This document shows, piece after piece, positions 43,076 to 52,451 of a DNA stretch of 64,000 nt. The position numbers and the translations under genes are program-made. This DNA comes from VRUE01 sp963717375 (GTDB lineage: Bacteria > Actinomycetota > Thermoleophilia > Solirubrobacterales > 70-9). Position 1 is the stretch's first letter, and the number at the start of each line of letters is the position of its first letter. The DNA is taken from positions 744,001 through 808,000 of the forward strand of contig OY970329.1 in NCBI GenBank assembly GCA_963717375.1. The letters are read 5' to 3'. The notes beneath the pieces were generated by a model. The model saw nothing but the letters and a program-made list of their open reading frames with translations. It made no database searches and was not told the origin of the DNA.

Positions 43076-44662
43076 TTACTCCCACTCGATGGTGGCGGGG
43101 GGCTTCGACGAGATATCCAGCGCGACGCGGTTTACGTCGGTGATCTCGTTGATGATCCGGTTGGAGACCCGCTCCAACAGGTCGTAGGGAAGCCGGGCCC
43201 AGTCGGCGGTCATCGCGTCATCGGAGGTGACGGCGCGGATCACGATCGGGTAGGCGTAGGTGCGCCCGTCACCCTGAACGCCGACCGAGCGCACGACCGG
43301 CAGCACGCAGAACGACTGCCAGAGCTGGCGGTAGAGGTCGGCGGCGCGGATCTCCTCCTGCAGGATCGCGTCGGCGGCGCGGAGGATGTCGAGGCGCTCT
43401 TTGTTGACCTCGCCGCCGACGATCCGGATCCCGAGGCCAGGCCCCGGGAACGGCTGCCGCCAGACCATCCGCTCGGGCAGGCCCAGCTCGGCCCCGACGG
43501 CGCGGACCTCGTCCTTAAACAGCATCCGCAGCGGCTCGACCAGCTCGAATTCGAGATCGTCGGGAAGGCCACCGACGTTGTGGTGGGACTTGATCGTCGC
43601 CGCGCCCTCGCTGCCGCCCGACTCGATCACGTCGGAGTAGAGCGTGCCCTGGACCAGGTAGGCGGCGTCCTCGAGCTTCTCCGCCTCCTCCTCGAAGACG
43701 CGGATGAACTCCTCACCGATGATCTTGCGCTTGCGCTCGGGCTCGTCGTGGCCGGCGAGCTTCTCGAGGAAGCGCTGCTCGGCCTCGACGTGGACCAGCG
43801 GGATGCCGAACTGCTCGAAGGCGGCGACGACCTGCTCGGCCTCGTTCAGCCGCATCAGGCCGTGATCGACGAAGACGCAGGTCAGCTGCTCGCCGATCGC
43901 CTTGTGCACAAGGAGCGCCGCAACCGAGGAGTCGACGCCGCCCGAGAGACCGCAGATCACCCGCCCCTCCCCGACCTGGGCGCGGATCTTGGCGACCTGC
44001 TCCTCGATCACCGACTGCGGCGACCACTGCTGCTCGCAGCCGGCGACGTCGCGCAGGAAGCGGGTGAGGATCTCCGTGCCGTAGGGCGTGTGCACGACCT
44101 CGGGGTGAAACTGGATCCCGTAGAGGCCGCGGTCCGGGTACTCGCAGGCGGCGACCGGTGAGCCGGGGCTGGAGGCGAGCGCGGTGAATCCCTCGGGCGG
44201 CTCGAAGACCGCGTCGCGGTGGCTCATCCAGCAGTGCTGCTCCTCCGGCAGGCCGGCGAGCAGCCGGCCGCCACCGTCGGTGAGGGTCAGATCGGTGCGC
44301 CCGAACTCGCCCGACTCCGCCGCCTCAACCCGGCCGCCAAGCGCCTGGACCATCGCCTGCATGCCGTAACAGATTCCCAGCACCGGGATCTCCAGATCGA
44401 GCAGCTCGGTCGGGAAGGCCGGCGCCCCGACCTCGTAGACGGAGGCGGGGCCGCCAGAGAGCACCAATCCCTTCGGCGCCCTCTCGCGGATCGTCTCAAG
44501 TGCGGTCGTCGCAGGCAGCAGCTCGGCGAAGACTCCGCATTCGCGGATTCGCCGAGCTATCAGCTGCGAGTACTGGCCCCCGAAATCGAGGACCAGTACC
44601 TCCTCGGAGGCTTGGGCCGGCGCTGTTGAGGCGCCGGCCTCAGTCGTCGGCGACTCCAACAC
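43076..44662 (-). CDS. guaA: GMP synthase (glutamine-hydrolysing)
   Basis: A 528-residue enzyme. The class I amidotransferase domain has Cys98 in LGICYGMQAM; the PP-loop SGGVDSSVAALL marks the ATP pyrophosphatase domain, and the protein ends with the conserved KPPATIEWE. It converts XMP to GMP. The GTG start overlaps the end of guaB3 by 23 bases; an N-terminal ~20 residues rich in Ala/Ser/Thr precede the domain. Confidence 0.96.
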   Translation of the reverse strand: MLESPTTEAGASTAPAQASEEVLVLDFGGQYSQLIARRIRECGVFAELLPATTALETIRERAPKGLVLSGGPASVYEVGAPAFPTELLDLEIPVLGICYGMQAMVQALGGRVEAAESGEFGRTDLTLTDGGGRLLAGLPEEQHCWMSHRDAVFEPPEGFTALASSPGSPVAACEYPDRGLYGIQFHPEVVHTPYGTEILTRFLRDVAGCEQQWSPQSVIEEQVAKIRAQVGEGRVICGLSGGVDSSVAALLVHKAIGEQLTCVFVDHGLMRLNEAEQVVAAFEQFGIPLVHVEAEQRFLEKLAGHDEPERKRKIIGEEFIRVFEEEAEKLEDAAYLVQGTLYSDVIESGGSEGAATIKSHHNVGGLPDDLEFELVEPLRMLFKDEVRAVGAELGLPERMVWRQPFPGPGLGIRIVGGEVNKERLDILRAADAILQEEIRAADLYRQLWQSFCVLPVVRSVGVQGDGRTYAYPIVIRAVTSDDAMTADWARLPYDLLERVSNRIINEITDVNRVALDISSKPPATIEWE

Positions 44663-45845
44663 CGGCCGAGACCGTCGCGCGCCCGTTCGAGCCCATCCCC
44701 ACCGACTGCTCGTTCTGCAGCTTCTTACCCTCGCTCATCAGGGCCGGCGCGACCATCACCTCGGCCCGCTGGAAGGAGCGGATGTCCTCGTAGCCACAGG
44801 TGGCCATCGAGGTCTTCAGCGCCCCCATCAGGTTGAAGGTGCCGTCGTTCTCCTGGGCGGGGCCGAGGAGGATTTCCTCCAGCGTCCCGTCCTGCTTGGT
44901 GGTGACGCGCGTGCCGCGCGGCAGTGAGGGATGGAAGGTCGCCATCCCCCAGTGGAAGCCGCGGCCGGGCGCCTCCTTGGCGCGGGCCAGCGGCGAGCCG
45001 ACCATCACCGAGTCGGCACCGCAGGCGATCGCCTTGGAGACGTCGCCGCCGGTGCGCATGCCGCCGTCGGCGATCACGTTGACGTACTCACCGGTCTCGA
45101 GCATGTGCTGCGAACGCGCCGCTGCGACGTCGGCGATCGCGGTCGCCTGCGGCACGCCGATCCCGAGCACGCCGCGGGTGGTACAAGCGGCGCCGGGCCC
45201 GACGCCGACCAGGACGCCGACGGCGCCGGTCCGCATCAGGTGCAAGCCGGTCGAGTAGGAGGCGCAGCCGCCGACCACGGTCGGCACCGGCACCTCGGCG
45301 ATGAACTCCTTCAGGTTGAGCGGCTCAACCGTGGTCGAGACGTGTTCGGCCGAGATCACCGTGCCCTGGATGACGAGGATGTCGATCCCGGCCTCGACCG
45401 CGATCTCGTAGTGCTCGCGCACTTTCTGCGGCGTCAGCGAACCGCAGGCCACAGCGCCGCGCTCCTTGATCTCCGCGATCCGCTTGCCGATCAGCTCCGG
45501 CTTGACCGGCTCGGCGTAGATCTCCTGCATGATCCGGGTCGCCTCGTGCTTTGGCGCGGCGGCGACCATCTCCAGCTTCTCCTCGGCGTTCTCGAAGCGA
45601 GTCCAGATCCCCTCGAGGTTGAGCACGCCGAGCCCACCTAGCTCGTTGACCAGCACCGCGGTGTCGGGACTAACCACTCCGTCCATCGCCGAGGCCACGA
45701 GCGGCAACTCGAAGCGATAGGGGCCCAGATTCCAGCTGATGTCAATGTCGTCAGGATCGCGGGTGCGGCGCGACGGGACGATTGCGATGTCGTCGAATCC
45801 GTAAGCGCGCCGCCCCTTCTTGCCTCGACCGATGTCGATCTCCAA
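44640..45845 (-). CDS. guaB3: GuaB3-family IMP dehydrogenase-related protein
   Basis: A 401-residue TIM-barrel protein. The TTG at 45845 is preceded seven bases upstream by GGAGG and gives the expected N-terminus LEIDIGRGKKGRRAYGFDDI. The catalytic loop GPGAACTTRGVLGIGVPQ holds Cys221; GGMRTGGDVSKAIACGADSVM binds the phosphate. CBS domains are absent, as is usual for GuaB3 in actinobacteria and cyanobacteria. It is coupled to guaA. Its exact activity is less settled than that of GuaB. Confidence 0.92.
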   Translation of the reverse strand: MEIDIGRGKKGRRAYGFDDIAIVPSRRTRDPDDIDISWNLGPYRFELPLVASAMDGVVSPDTAVLVNELGGLGVLNLEGIWTRFENAEEKLEMVAAAPKHEATRIMQEIYAEPVKPELIGKRIAEIKERGAVACGSLTPQKVREHYEIAVEAGIDILVIQGTVISAEHVSTTVEPLNLKEFIAEVPVPTVVGGCASYSTGLHLMRTGAVGVLVGVGPGAACTTRGVLGIGVPQATAIADVAAARSQHMLETGEYVNVIADGGMRTGGDVSKAIACGADSVMVGSPLARAKEAPGRGFHWGMATFHPSLPRGTRVTTKQDGTLEEILLGPAQENDGTFNLMGALKTSMATCGYEDIRSFQRAEVMVAPALMSEGKKLQNEQSVGMGSNGRATVSAGVGVADD

Positions 45846-45879
45846 GTTAAGTCCTCCAGGGTGGCGTTGAGGACTCAGC

Positions 45880-46836
45880 CTACACTTCGGCGGGGACCTC
45901 CAAATCCTGGACGTGGACCTCGCCGAGGAGGCGCTCGACCTGGTTGCGGTCGACCATGCCGGCACCGAAGTGCTGGGTCGACTCGGCGCCGCAGGCGACG
46001 CCGTAGGCAAGGCACTCGTCGGCCGGTCGGCCGTCGTGGCGGGCGGCGACGTATCCGGCCAGGAAGGCATCGCCGGAGCCGACCGTGGAAACCGGCTCCA
46101 GGGACTCGGTGCGCACCTCGAGGAAGCGCCGCTCGGCGCCTTCGCCGACGACCGCAACGCAGCCGTCGGGGCGGGTGATCGCGGCCTCGGCGGCGCCGAG
46201 GCGAACAAGCTCAGAGAGACCTTGGACGAGGTCGTCGCGGTCGGCGAACTCCTGGCCGACCAGCTCCTCGGCCTCGCGCTCGTTCGGGGTGACGACCGAG
46301 GCGCCGGCGCGCAGGCCGGCGAGCATCGCCTCGCCCTCGACGTCGAGCACCACCGGCACGCCGCGCTCACCAAGGTCCTTGACCAGGCGGGCGTAGAGGT
46401 CGTCCCCGGCTCCGGGGGGAAGGCTGCCGGCGAGGACGCAGAGGCGGGCGCCGGCGGCGAGGTATCCGAGCCTGTCGACAAACCGCTCGACCTCCTCGGG
46501 GCTGACCGCCGGGCCGCGCTCGTTGATCTCGGTCTGTTCGCCCGAGGTCGGGTCGACAACGGCCATGTTGATCCTGGTCTCGGCCGCAATCCGCGTGAAA
46601 TCGGTCAGCACCGCCTCTTCGCGCAGCTGCTCGAGCAGCCGGGCGCCGGTCGGCCCGCCGGCGAAGCCGGTGGCGATCACCGGGCGGCCGAGCAGCTTCA
46701 GCGCCCGCGCCACGTTGATCCCCTTGCCGCCGGCGACGGTGCGGCTCTCGACCGCGCGGTGGCGGTGGCCGAGGCGAAAGCTGGGAACCGCGACGGTGCG
46801 ATCGAGCGCGGCGTTGAGGGTGACTGTGAGGATCAC
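45880..46836 (-). CDS. PfkB-family sugar kinase (1-phosphofructokinase-like)
   Basis: A 318-residue ribokinase-fold enzyme. MILTVTLNAALDRTV at the N-terminus and VAGGKGINVARAL are typical of 1-phosphofructokinase/tagatose-6-phosphate kinases. The catalytic base is in TVGSGDAFLAGYVAA. No fructose PTS genes are nearby, so the natural substrate could be another sugar phosphate. It overlaps the carboxypeptidase gene by four bases. Confidence 0.88.
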   Translation of the reverse strand: MILTVTLNAALDRTVAVPSFRLGHRHRAVESRTVAGGKGINVARALKLLGRPVIATGFAGGPTGARLLEQLREEAVLTDFTRIAAETRINMAVVDPTSGEQTEINERGPAVSPEEVERFVDRLGYLAAGARLCVLAGSLPPGAGDDLYARLVKDLGERGVPVVLDVEGEAMLAGLRAGASVVTPNEREAEELVGQEFADRDDLVQGLSELVRLGAAEAAITRPDGCVAVVGEGAERRFLEVRTESLEPVSTVGSGDAFLAGYVAARHDGRPADECLAYGVACGAESTQHFGAGMVDRNQVERLLGEVHVQDLEVPAEV

Positions 46837-48095
46837 TTCGCCGCCCCCCCGTCGCGCTGCCGCTCCCTCTTGGCCCGCATCTCCTCGCGACCCACCATCT
46901 CATCCTCTCCTTCGTCTCCGCGGCGCAGAAGGCGCCACAGAAGGAATACCCCCATCAGTATCGCGAATACTGCGATCGCGACTGGAATCGGCTCGTCGTC
47001 GAGAAAGCTTCGCACCCGATCGGCGAGGGAAGCCTTGGGCACCGCCCGGCCAGCCCGCAGCGGCACCCTGGCGGCGCGCAGGCCGTCGACGAAGACGGTC
47101 GCCGTGCCCAGGGTGGCGCCGCGCCGGATCGGTCCCTCAACCTCCCGCGGCGCCCGCACGGCGACGGTCAAGTGCTGGTCCGGCCGGACCCCGACGGTGA
47201 TGCTGCGGGCGGCGCGCAGCGGCAACTCACCGCCGGCGTCCTGGATCGAAGGATTGGCGAGCGCGACGCCACGGCGGATCGGCAGCCGCGGTTTGTACTG
47301 AGCAAAGCCGTAGTCGAGCAGCTCGATGTTGTCGCTGAAGCGGTCTTCGTCGGTGGGAGCGCCAATCGCGACCGAGATCAATTCCGTGCCGTGGCGCCGG
47401 CCCGAGCCGACCAGGACGTAGAGAGCGCCGAAGGTGTGGCCCGTCTTGACCCCGGTCACCCAGGGCGCCATCCGCAGCAGCTCGTTGATCGTCTCGATCC
47501 GCCGCTGTGGCCTGACGCTGCGCAGGACGGCACTGCGCGCGTCGGCGATCCGAGCGAAAGCGGGAATCCGCAGCAGGTGCTGGGTGAGCGTCGCAAGGTC
47601 GCGGGCGCTGGAGTAGTTGCCACGCTGGTCGAGGCCGATCGGGTTGGCGTAGTGGGTGTCGGACAGCCCCAGCGCCGCCGCGTAGTGATTCATCCGAACG
47701 ACGAAGCGGGCCTCCGAGCCGGCCGCGGCGCGGGCGAGGTCGTAGGCGGCGTCGTTGCCGCTGCGCAGGATCAGGCCGTAGAGCAGGTCGCGCACGCTGA
47801 TCCGCTCTCCTGGCCGCAGACCCAGCAGCGACTCGCCGTATTCCGCTTGGTAGGGAGCGGCGCGAACGATGCGATCGAGCGGCAGCTCGTGCAGTGCGAC
47901 GTAGGCGGTCATCAGCTTGGTCGTGCTGGCGATCGGCAGGTGGCGCATGCCGGCATGGGAGACCAGCACCTCACCGGTGCGAGCGTCGATCAGCGCCCAC
48001 GCCCGCGCCTCGATTTGTGGCTGCTGAGCGCTCGCGCCGGCCGGACAGAGAAGGACGAGGGCAAGCAGGAACGCGATCGCGCCGGCGCGGCGCAC
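46833..48095 (-). CDS. D-alanyl-D-alanine carboxypeptidase (S11, PBP5 family)
   Basis: A 420-residue exported enzyme: signal peptide to about residue 23, nucleophile Ser57 in STTK, SGN at 112-114 and KTG at 217-219. A C-terminal hydrophobic helix (IPVAIAVFAILMGVFLLW) followed by a charged tail anchors it in the membrane. It trims the terminal D-Ala of peptidoglycan stem peptides. It lies between a LysM protein and a PfkB kinase, all on one strand. Confidence 0.94.
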   Translation of the reverse strand: MRRAGAIAFLLALVLLCPAGASAQQPQIEARAWALIDARTGEVLVSHAGMRHLPIASTTKLMTAYVALHELPLDRIVRAAPYQAEYGESLLGLRPGERISVRDLLYGLILRSGNDAAYDLARAAAGSEARFVVRMNHYAAALGLSDTHYANPIGLDQRGNYSSARDLATLTQHLLRIPAFARIADARSAVLRSVRPQRRIETINELLRMAPWVTGVKTGHTFGALYVLVGSGRRHGTELISVAIGAPTDEDRFSDNIELLDYGFAQYKPRLPIRRGVALANPSIQDAGGELPLRAARSITVGVRPDQHLTVAVRAPREVEGPIRRGATLGTATVFVDGLRAARVPLRAGRAVPKASLADRVRSFLDDEPIPVAIAVFAILMGVFLLWRLLRRGDEGEDEMVGREEMRAKRERQRDGGAAK

Positions 48096-48097
48096 TG

Positions 48098-48424
48098 CTA
48101 CTTGAGCTTCAGGGTCTCGCCGGCGATCAGGATCTGCGGGTCGACTTCGGGGTTGAGCGCTTCGATCCGCGCCACGCTCACCCCGTTGTGATGGGCGATC
48201 GAGATCAACGTGTCGCCGCTCTTGACTTCGTAGGTCGCCGGGGTGTTTTCGCGTTCTCGCTGCTTCGCGTGATGGGCTGCCTTGCCCTTGTGCCCGTGCC
48301 CACCCGAGCCATCCGAGTCGCCGCCGCCGAGGGCGCCGCTGATGACCACGAGCACGACGACCAGGGCGACCACGATGGTGGCCACCGCGAGGACCCGGGC
48401 GGGAGCTGATGAGCGCTTGTTCAT
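48098..48424 (-). CDS. Membrane-anchored LysM protein
   Basis: A 108-residue protein: N-terminal membrane helix (about residues 10-33), a Gly/His/Lys-rich linker, and one C-terminal LysM domain (YEVKSGDTLISIAHHNGV to the end) that binds N-acetylglucosamine chains. It probably docks to peptidoglycan. It ends two bases before the carboxypeptidase start, so the two are likely cotranscribed. Confidence 0.9.
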   Translation of the reverse strand: MNKRSSAPARVLAVATIVVALVVVLVVISGALGGGDSDGSGGHGHKGKAAHHAKQRERENTPATYEVKSGDTLISIAHHNGVSVARIEALNPEVDPQILIAGETLKLK

Positions 48425-48449
48425 AGGAGGTCAGGGGCGATCGAATGGG

Positions 48450-48479
48450 CGCCGCTGATCGTATATACGGTCAGCGGCG
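48450..48479. repeat. 30-bp near-perfect palindrome between pyrF and LysM gene
   Basis: cgccgctgatcgtat and its complement pair over the whole 30 bases apart from one G-T-type mismatch, with no loop. It starts two bases after the pyrF stop. A loopless symmetric site with a central TATA suits a dimeric repressor operator or a cruciform better than a terminator. Confidence 0.7.
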
Positions 48480-48481
48480 TT

Positions 48482-49369
48482 TCATGCGGTCGAAACGTCC
48501 CAGACCGCTGCGCGCAGGCTCTCTGCCGCGGCAGCCGGGTCATCCGCCGCAGCGATCCCGCGCGAAGCGGCGACCAGGGCCGAGGCGGGACCAGGGGTAA
48601 AGGCGGGACCCAGCAACTCCGGCTTACCTCCCTGAGCGCCGACGCCGGGGATGAGGAAGATCGAGCGCGGCATCAGGGAGCGCAGGCGGGCGATGTGCTC
48701 GGGCTCGGTGGCGCCGACCACCGCCCCCATCCCGCTCAGTCCGCCCTCGCCCAGCAATCGCTCCGAGAGCCCGTCGACCAGCGCCGCCAGCCGCTCGTGC
48801 AGCGGCAGCTCGGGACTGGGCTGGTCCTGGATGTCGGCCGCGCCCGGATTGCTGGTCCGCACGAGGGCGAAGATTCCGGCGCCGGCGGCCTCGGCCGCCG
48901 CGACCAGCGGCTCCAGGGCATCGGTGCCGAGCAGCGGGTTCGCCGTGAAGGCGTCAGCGCCGAGCCCGGCTACAGGCCCCCACGGCGTCGGCGTCTCCCC
49001 CACCAGCGCCTGGGCATAGGCCGCCGCCGTGACCGGGACGTCGCCACGCTTGCCATCGGCGACGACCAGCAGGCCCGCTTCCTGGGCCGCGGCGCAGGCC
49101 TCCGCCAGCGCCGCCCAGCCGGGCGCGCCGAGGCGCTCGAAGCAGGCCAGCTGCGGCTTGACCGCAACGCAGGCCGGCCCGGCGCGCTCGATCAGCGAGC
49201 GGCAGTGAGCCGCCACCGCCTCGGCCGCATGCTCAGCGGCCGAGGCGCCAGAAGCTTCCGGCCCGCCCCGTGCGAGCTTCGACGGATCGGGGTCGAGACC
49301 AAGGCAGATCTGACTGCGACGCTCTTCGACGAGCGCCGCCAGCCGATCCGCGAACCGAACTTGACTCAG
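48482..49369 (-). CDS. pyrF: Orotidine-5'-phosphate decarboxylase (type 2), apparent CTG start
   Basis: The frame contains all landmarks of type 2 PyrF: FADRLAALVEERRSQICLGLDPDPSKL at the N-terminus, VAVKPQLACFE, and the catalytic VADGKRGDVP. It makes UMP from OMP. No ATG, GTG or TTG precedes the conserved N-terminus in frame; the nearest plausible start is CTG at 49369, whose CTGA overlaps the hup stop exactly as ATGA overlaps do elsewhere, with AAGG seven bases upstream. That gives 295 residues. A GTG at 49216 would delete conserved sequence. Confidence 0.88.
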   Translation of the reverse strand: MSQVRFADRLAALVEERRSQICLGLDPDPSKLARGGPEASGASAAEHAAEAVAAHCRSLIERAGPACVAVKPQLACFERLGAPGWAALAEACAAAQEAGLLVVADGKRGDVPVTAAAYAQALVGETPTPWGPVAGLGADAFTANPLLGTDALEPLVAAAEAAGAGIFALVRTSNPGAADIQDQPSPELPLHERLAALVDGLSERLLGEGGLSGMGAVVGATEPEHIARLRSLMPRSIFLIPGVGAQGGKPELLGPAFTPGPASALVAASRGIAAADDPAAAAESLRAAVWDVSTA

Positions 49370-49644
49370 CCTTTGACCTTGGTCTTCAGGGCCGAGCCGG
49401 CGGAGAAGCGCGGCACCTTGCCGCCCGGGATCGTGATCCGCTCGCCGGTGCGGGGATTGACGCCCTGGCGCGGGCCGCGCTCGGCGACGTGGAATTTGCC
49501 GAAGCCGGTGAAGCTGACCTCGCCACCGCCGCTCAGCGTGTCGGTGATCGCGTCGAGCACGGCGTCAACAGCGTCGCTGGCCGCCTTCTTGCTGCCCAGC
49601 CTGTCGTCGCCTGCAAGTTGGTCCAGAAATTCAGCCTTTGTCAC
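49366..49644 (-). CDS. hup: HU-family DNA-binding protein
   Basis: A 92-residue histone-like protein, with TKAEFLDQLA at the N-terminus, FTGFGKF and the beta-arm GVNPRTGERITIPGG. It bends and compacts DNA as a dimer. It has no Lys/Ala-rich C-terminal tail of the mycobacterial HupB kind. It overlaps pyrF by four bases (CTGA). Confidence 0.95.
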   Translation of the reverse strand: MTKAEFLDQLAGDDRLGSKKAASDAVDAVLDAITDTLSGGGEVSFTGFGKFHVAERGPRQGVNPRTGERITIPGGKVPRFSAGSALKTKVKG

Positions 49645-49722
49645 GTCGAAGCTCCTCCGTCATGGGTGGTTGAAATCGGGGCGCAATCTAACAGCGGGCA
49701 CGGCCGTAAAGCCGCATGGGAC

Positions 49723-51069
49723 TCAGGATCCGGCGACTGTCATCGCCTCGACCAGCAGCGACGGTGTACTGACCGAGCCGCCGAAGGGGACCCAGCGAGC
49801 GTCGGCGCCCGCCGCGCGCACAGCCTTAAGCATCGAGACCAGGTCGCTGGCGATCGTGAACTCGCGCAGTGGCTCGGCCAGCTCGCCGCCGCGGATCGCC
49901 CGCCCCGAGGCGCCAACCGAGAAGTCGCCGGAGACGGGGTTGACGCCCGAGTGCAGGCCGGCGACGTCGGTGACGTAGACACCGTCCCCCGCCTCGCCCA
50001 GCAGCTCCTCGAAGCCGAGGGTGCCCGCGGCGACGACCAGGTTGGAGCTGGAGACCGAAGGCTGCGAGCGGTAGCCGCCGCGGCCGGCGTTGCCGGTCGA
50101 AGAGGCGCTGCCGCGCCGCGCCGTGTAGGTGTCGAAGAGGTAGGTGCGCAGCGTCCCGCCCTCGATCAGGGCGGTGCGGCGGCAGGGCACGCCCTCGCCG
50201 TCGAAGGGCGAGGAGGCCGACCCCTCGGGGTCGAGTCCGTCGTCGTGCAGGACCAGCGCCTCGCCCGCGATCTCAGCCCCGACGCGATCGGCAAACGGCG
50301 AGCGCCCACGCTGCACCGCTCCAGCGCTGAGCCCGCCGCCGATCAAGCCGATGAAGCTGGCGGCGACGGTCGGGTCGAGGACGACCGGGCAAGAACGCGA
50401 CTCCGGCTTGCCCGCGCCGATCATCGCCGTCGCCCGCTCCGCCCCTTCGCGCCCGATCGCGGCCGGGTCGAGCGCCTCGGGGCCGCGGGCGAGGTCGAAG
50501 CCGAGGCCGGTCTCGCGGCCGGCGTCACCCTCGGCGAGCACCTGCACGTAGCCGTAACAGCTCGAACGCTCGAATTCGCCGTCAATCCCGCTTGAAGAGG
50601 CGATCGCGACCCGCTCGGTGGAGTCGGCGTAGACCGCCTGCTCGACCGCGGCGACCCGCTGGTCGGCGTCGAGGGCGGCGCGCTCGATCGCCAGGGTCAG
50701 GCCGGCGACCCGATCCGCCGCCCACTCGCCGACCGACGCATCACTCAGGTCCAGCTCGGCGACCGCGCTGCCGTCGGCCACGGCCGGGCCCGCGAACTCG
50801 TCCTCGTCGGCAACCCGCGCTGCCTCAGCCGCGCGGGCAGAGATCGCGGCGATGCCGGCGTCGGAGAGGTCGGTGCCGAAGGCGTAGCCGACTTGGCGTC
50901 CGACCCAGGCGCGCACGCCGATCCCCCGTTGCGTCGCCGCAGTCAGGCTCTCGATCTCACCGGCGTGGGCGCGGACCTCTCGCCCGGCGTCCTCGGAGGC
51001 GTAGGCCTCGGCGTCGGATGCCCCTGCCGCCAGCGTGCGCTCGACCGCGCGCCGTGCCGGCTCGATCAA
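49723..51069 (-). CDS. tldE: TldE/PmbA-family protein (metalloprotease partner subunit)
   Basis: A 448-residue protein of the TldD/PmbA family that lacks the HExxxH metal motif, as expected for the TldE partner. Recognisable are GIGVRAWVGRQVGYAFGTDLSD and the C-terminal ISGD-like GVNPVSGDFSVGASG. TldD-TldE heterodimers digest unfolded peptides and mature some ribosomal peptides. Its start overlaps the tldD stop by four bases. Confidence 0.9.
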   Translation of the reverse strand: MIEPARRAVERTLAAGASDAEAYASEDAGREVRAHAGEIESLTAATQRGIGVRAWVGRQVGYAFGTDLSDAGIAAISARAAEAARVADEDEFAGPAVADGSAVAELDLSDASVGEWAADRVAGLTLAIERAALDADQRVAAVEQAVYADSTERVAIASSSGIDGEFERSSCYGYVQVLAEGDAGRETGLGFDLARGPEALDPAAIGREGAERATAMIGAGKPESRSCPVVLDPTVAASFIGLIGGGLSAGAVQRGRSPFADRVGAEIAGEALVLHDDGLDPEGSASSPFDGEGVPCRRTALIEGGTLRTYLFDTYTARRGSASSTGNAGRGGYRSQPSVSSSNLVVAAGTLGFEELLGEAGDGVYVTDVAGLHSGVNPVSGDFSVGASGRAIRGGELAEPLREFTIASDLVSMLKAVRAAGADARWVPFGGSVSTPSLLVEAMTVAGS

Positions 51070-52451
51070 ACCTCCGTCCCCCCGACCGTCATCGCCCCGA
51101 TCCGGACGTGGCCCTGGCCGGTGCCGACCGGCACCCTCTGGCCCGCCTTGCCGCAGACGCCGGTCTTCATCTCGAAGTCGTTGCCGACCGCGTCGATCGC
51201 CATCAGCGCCTGCAGGCAGTTGCCGATCAGCGTCGCCCCGCGGCAGGGGCGCGTCACCTTGCCGCCCTCGATCAGGTAGCCCTCGGAGACGCCGAAGACG
51301 AAGTCGCCCGTCGCCGGGTCGACCTGGCCGCCGGCGAAGGACTTGGCGTAGAAGCCGTCGCGGACCTCGGCGATCATCGCCTCCGGCTCGGCCTCGCCCG
51401 GGGCGATGTAGGTGTTGGTCATGCGCGGCACCGGCAGGTGGCGGAAGCTCTCGCGGCGGCCGTTGCCGGTTGGAGCAACGCCATCGCGGCGGGCAGTGAG
51501 ACCGTCATAGAGGAAGGCGGCGAGCCTGCCCTCCTCGATCAGCATCGTCTTCTGCGTCGGCGCCCCCTCGTCGTCGATGGCGTCGCTGCCCCACTCGTTC
51601 GGCATGCGGCCATCGTCGTAGGCGGTGAGCAGGGGCTGGGCGACCTGCTCGCCGAGCTTGCCGACGTAGACGCTCGCCCCCTTCTGAATGTGGTCGGCCT
51701 CGAGTCCGTGACCGGTCATCTCATGGAAGAGGACGCCGCCGAAGCCGCCCCCCACCACGACGGGCATCGAGCCGGCCGGGGCGGGACGCGCGTCGAGCAA
51801 GATCAGTGCCTTGCGGGCAGCCTCGGCGGCAATCCGCCCGGGGTCGCCGTCGAAGAGCTCGAAGCCGCGGTGGCCGCCGAGGGTCTCGGCGCCGGTCTCG
51901 ACCGAGTCGCCGCGACGCGCCACCGCCTGGGCACCGATCCGCGCCCGGGTGCGGTCGTCGCTGGCGATCAGTCCCTCCGAGTTGGCGATCGTGACCTCGC
52001 GGCGGACCTCAGCGTAGGACGCCATGAACTGGGCGATCTCGGGACCGGCACCGCGGCCGCGCTCGTCCAGCTCGCGCAGCAGCGCCGCCTTGCGCTCGGC
52101 AGGAACCGCCGCGGGCGGCTGCTCGATCGGGTGCGGGGTACCGGCGATCGCCGCCAGAGGAAGTGGCTCGACTCGCCCAGCCCGCAGCGCCGCGGCCGCC
52201 TCGTCGGCGGCCCGCTCGATGTCGGCCGGATCGAGCCCGTCGACGTGCGAGAAGTAAGTCGTGCCGCCGCTGAGGACCCGAACCCCGGCGCCCTCGGCGG
52301 CACCCGACTGCACCGCTTCCACCCGCGACTCGTCGATCGCCATCGTCAGGCCCGCGTTGCGTTCGGCGAACACCTCGGCGAACTCGCCGCCGTTGGCGAG
52401 CGCCCGCGCCAGCACCCGCTCGGCCACCTCCGGCTGGATCACGTCGCTCAC
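51066..52451 (-). CDS. tldD: TldD-family metalloprotease
   Basis: A 461-residue protein with the catalytic zinc motif HEMTGHGLE at residues 243-251, IDEVGNDF-type ends and GGxxxPATGDFVFGVSEGYLIEGG near the C-terminus. It forms the active subunit with the TldE encoded directly downstream. No ribosomal-peptide precursor was recognised nearby, so a general peptide-degrading role is as likely as maturation. Confidence 0.92.
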   Translation of the reverse strand: MSDVIQPEVAERVLARALANGGEFAEVFAERNAGLTMAIDESRVEAVQSGAAEGAGVRVLSGGTTYFSHVDGLDPADIERAADEAAAALRAGRVEPLPLAAIAGTPHPIEQPPAAVPAERKAALLRELDERGRGAGPEIAQFMASYAEVRREVTIANSEGLIASDDRTRARIGAQAVARRGDSVETGAETLGGHRGFELFDGDPGRIAAEAARKALILLDARPAPAGSMPVVVGGGFGGVLFHEMTGHGLEADHIQKGASVYVGKLGEQVAQPLLTAYDDGRMPNEWGSDAIDDEGAPTQKTMLIEEGRLAAFLYDGLTARRDGVAPTGNGRRESFRHLPVPRMTNTYIAPGEAEPEAMIAEVRDGFYAKSFAGGQVDPATGDFVFGVSEGYLIEGGKVTRPCRGATLIGNCLQALMAIDAVGNDFEMKTGVCGKAGQRVPVGTGQGHVRIGAMTVGGTEV

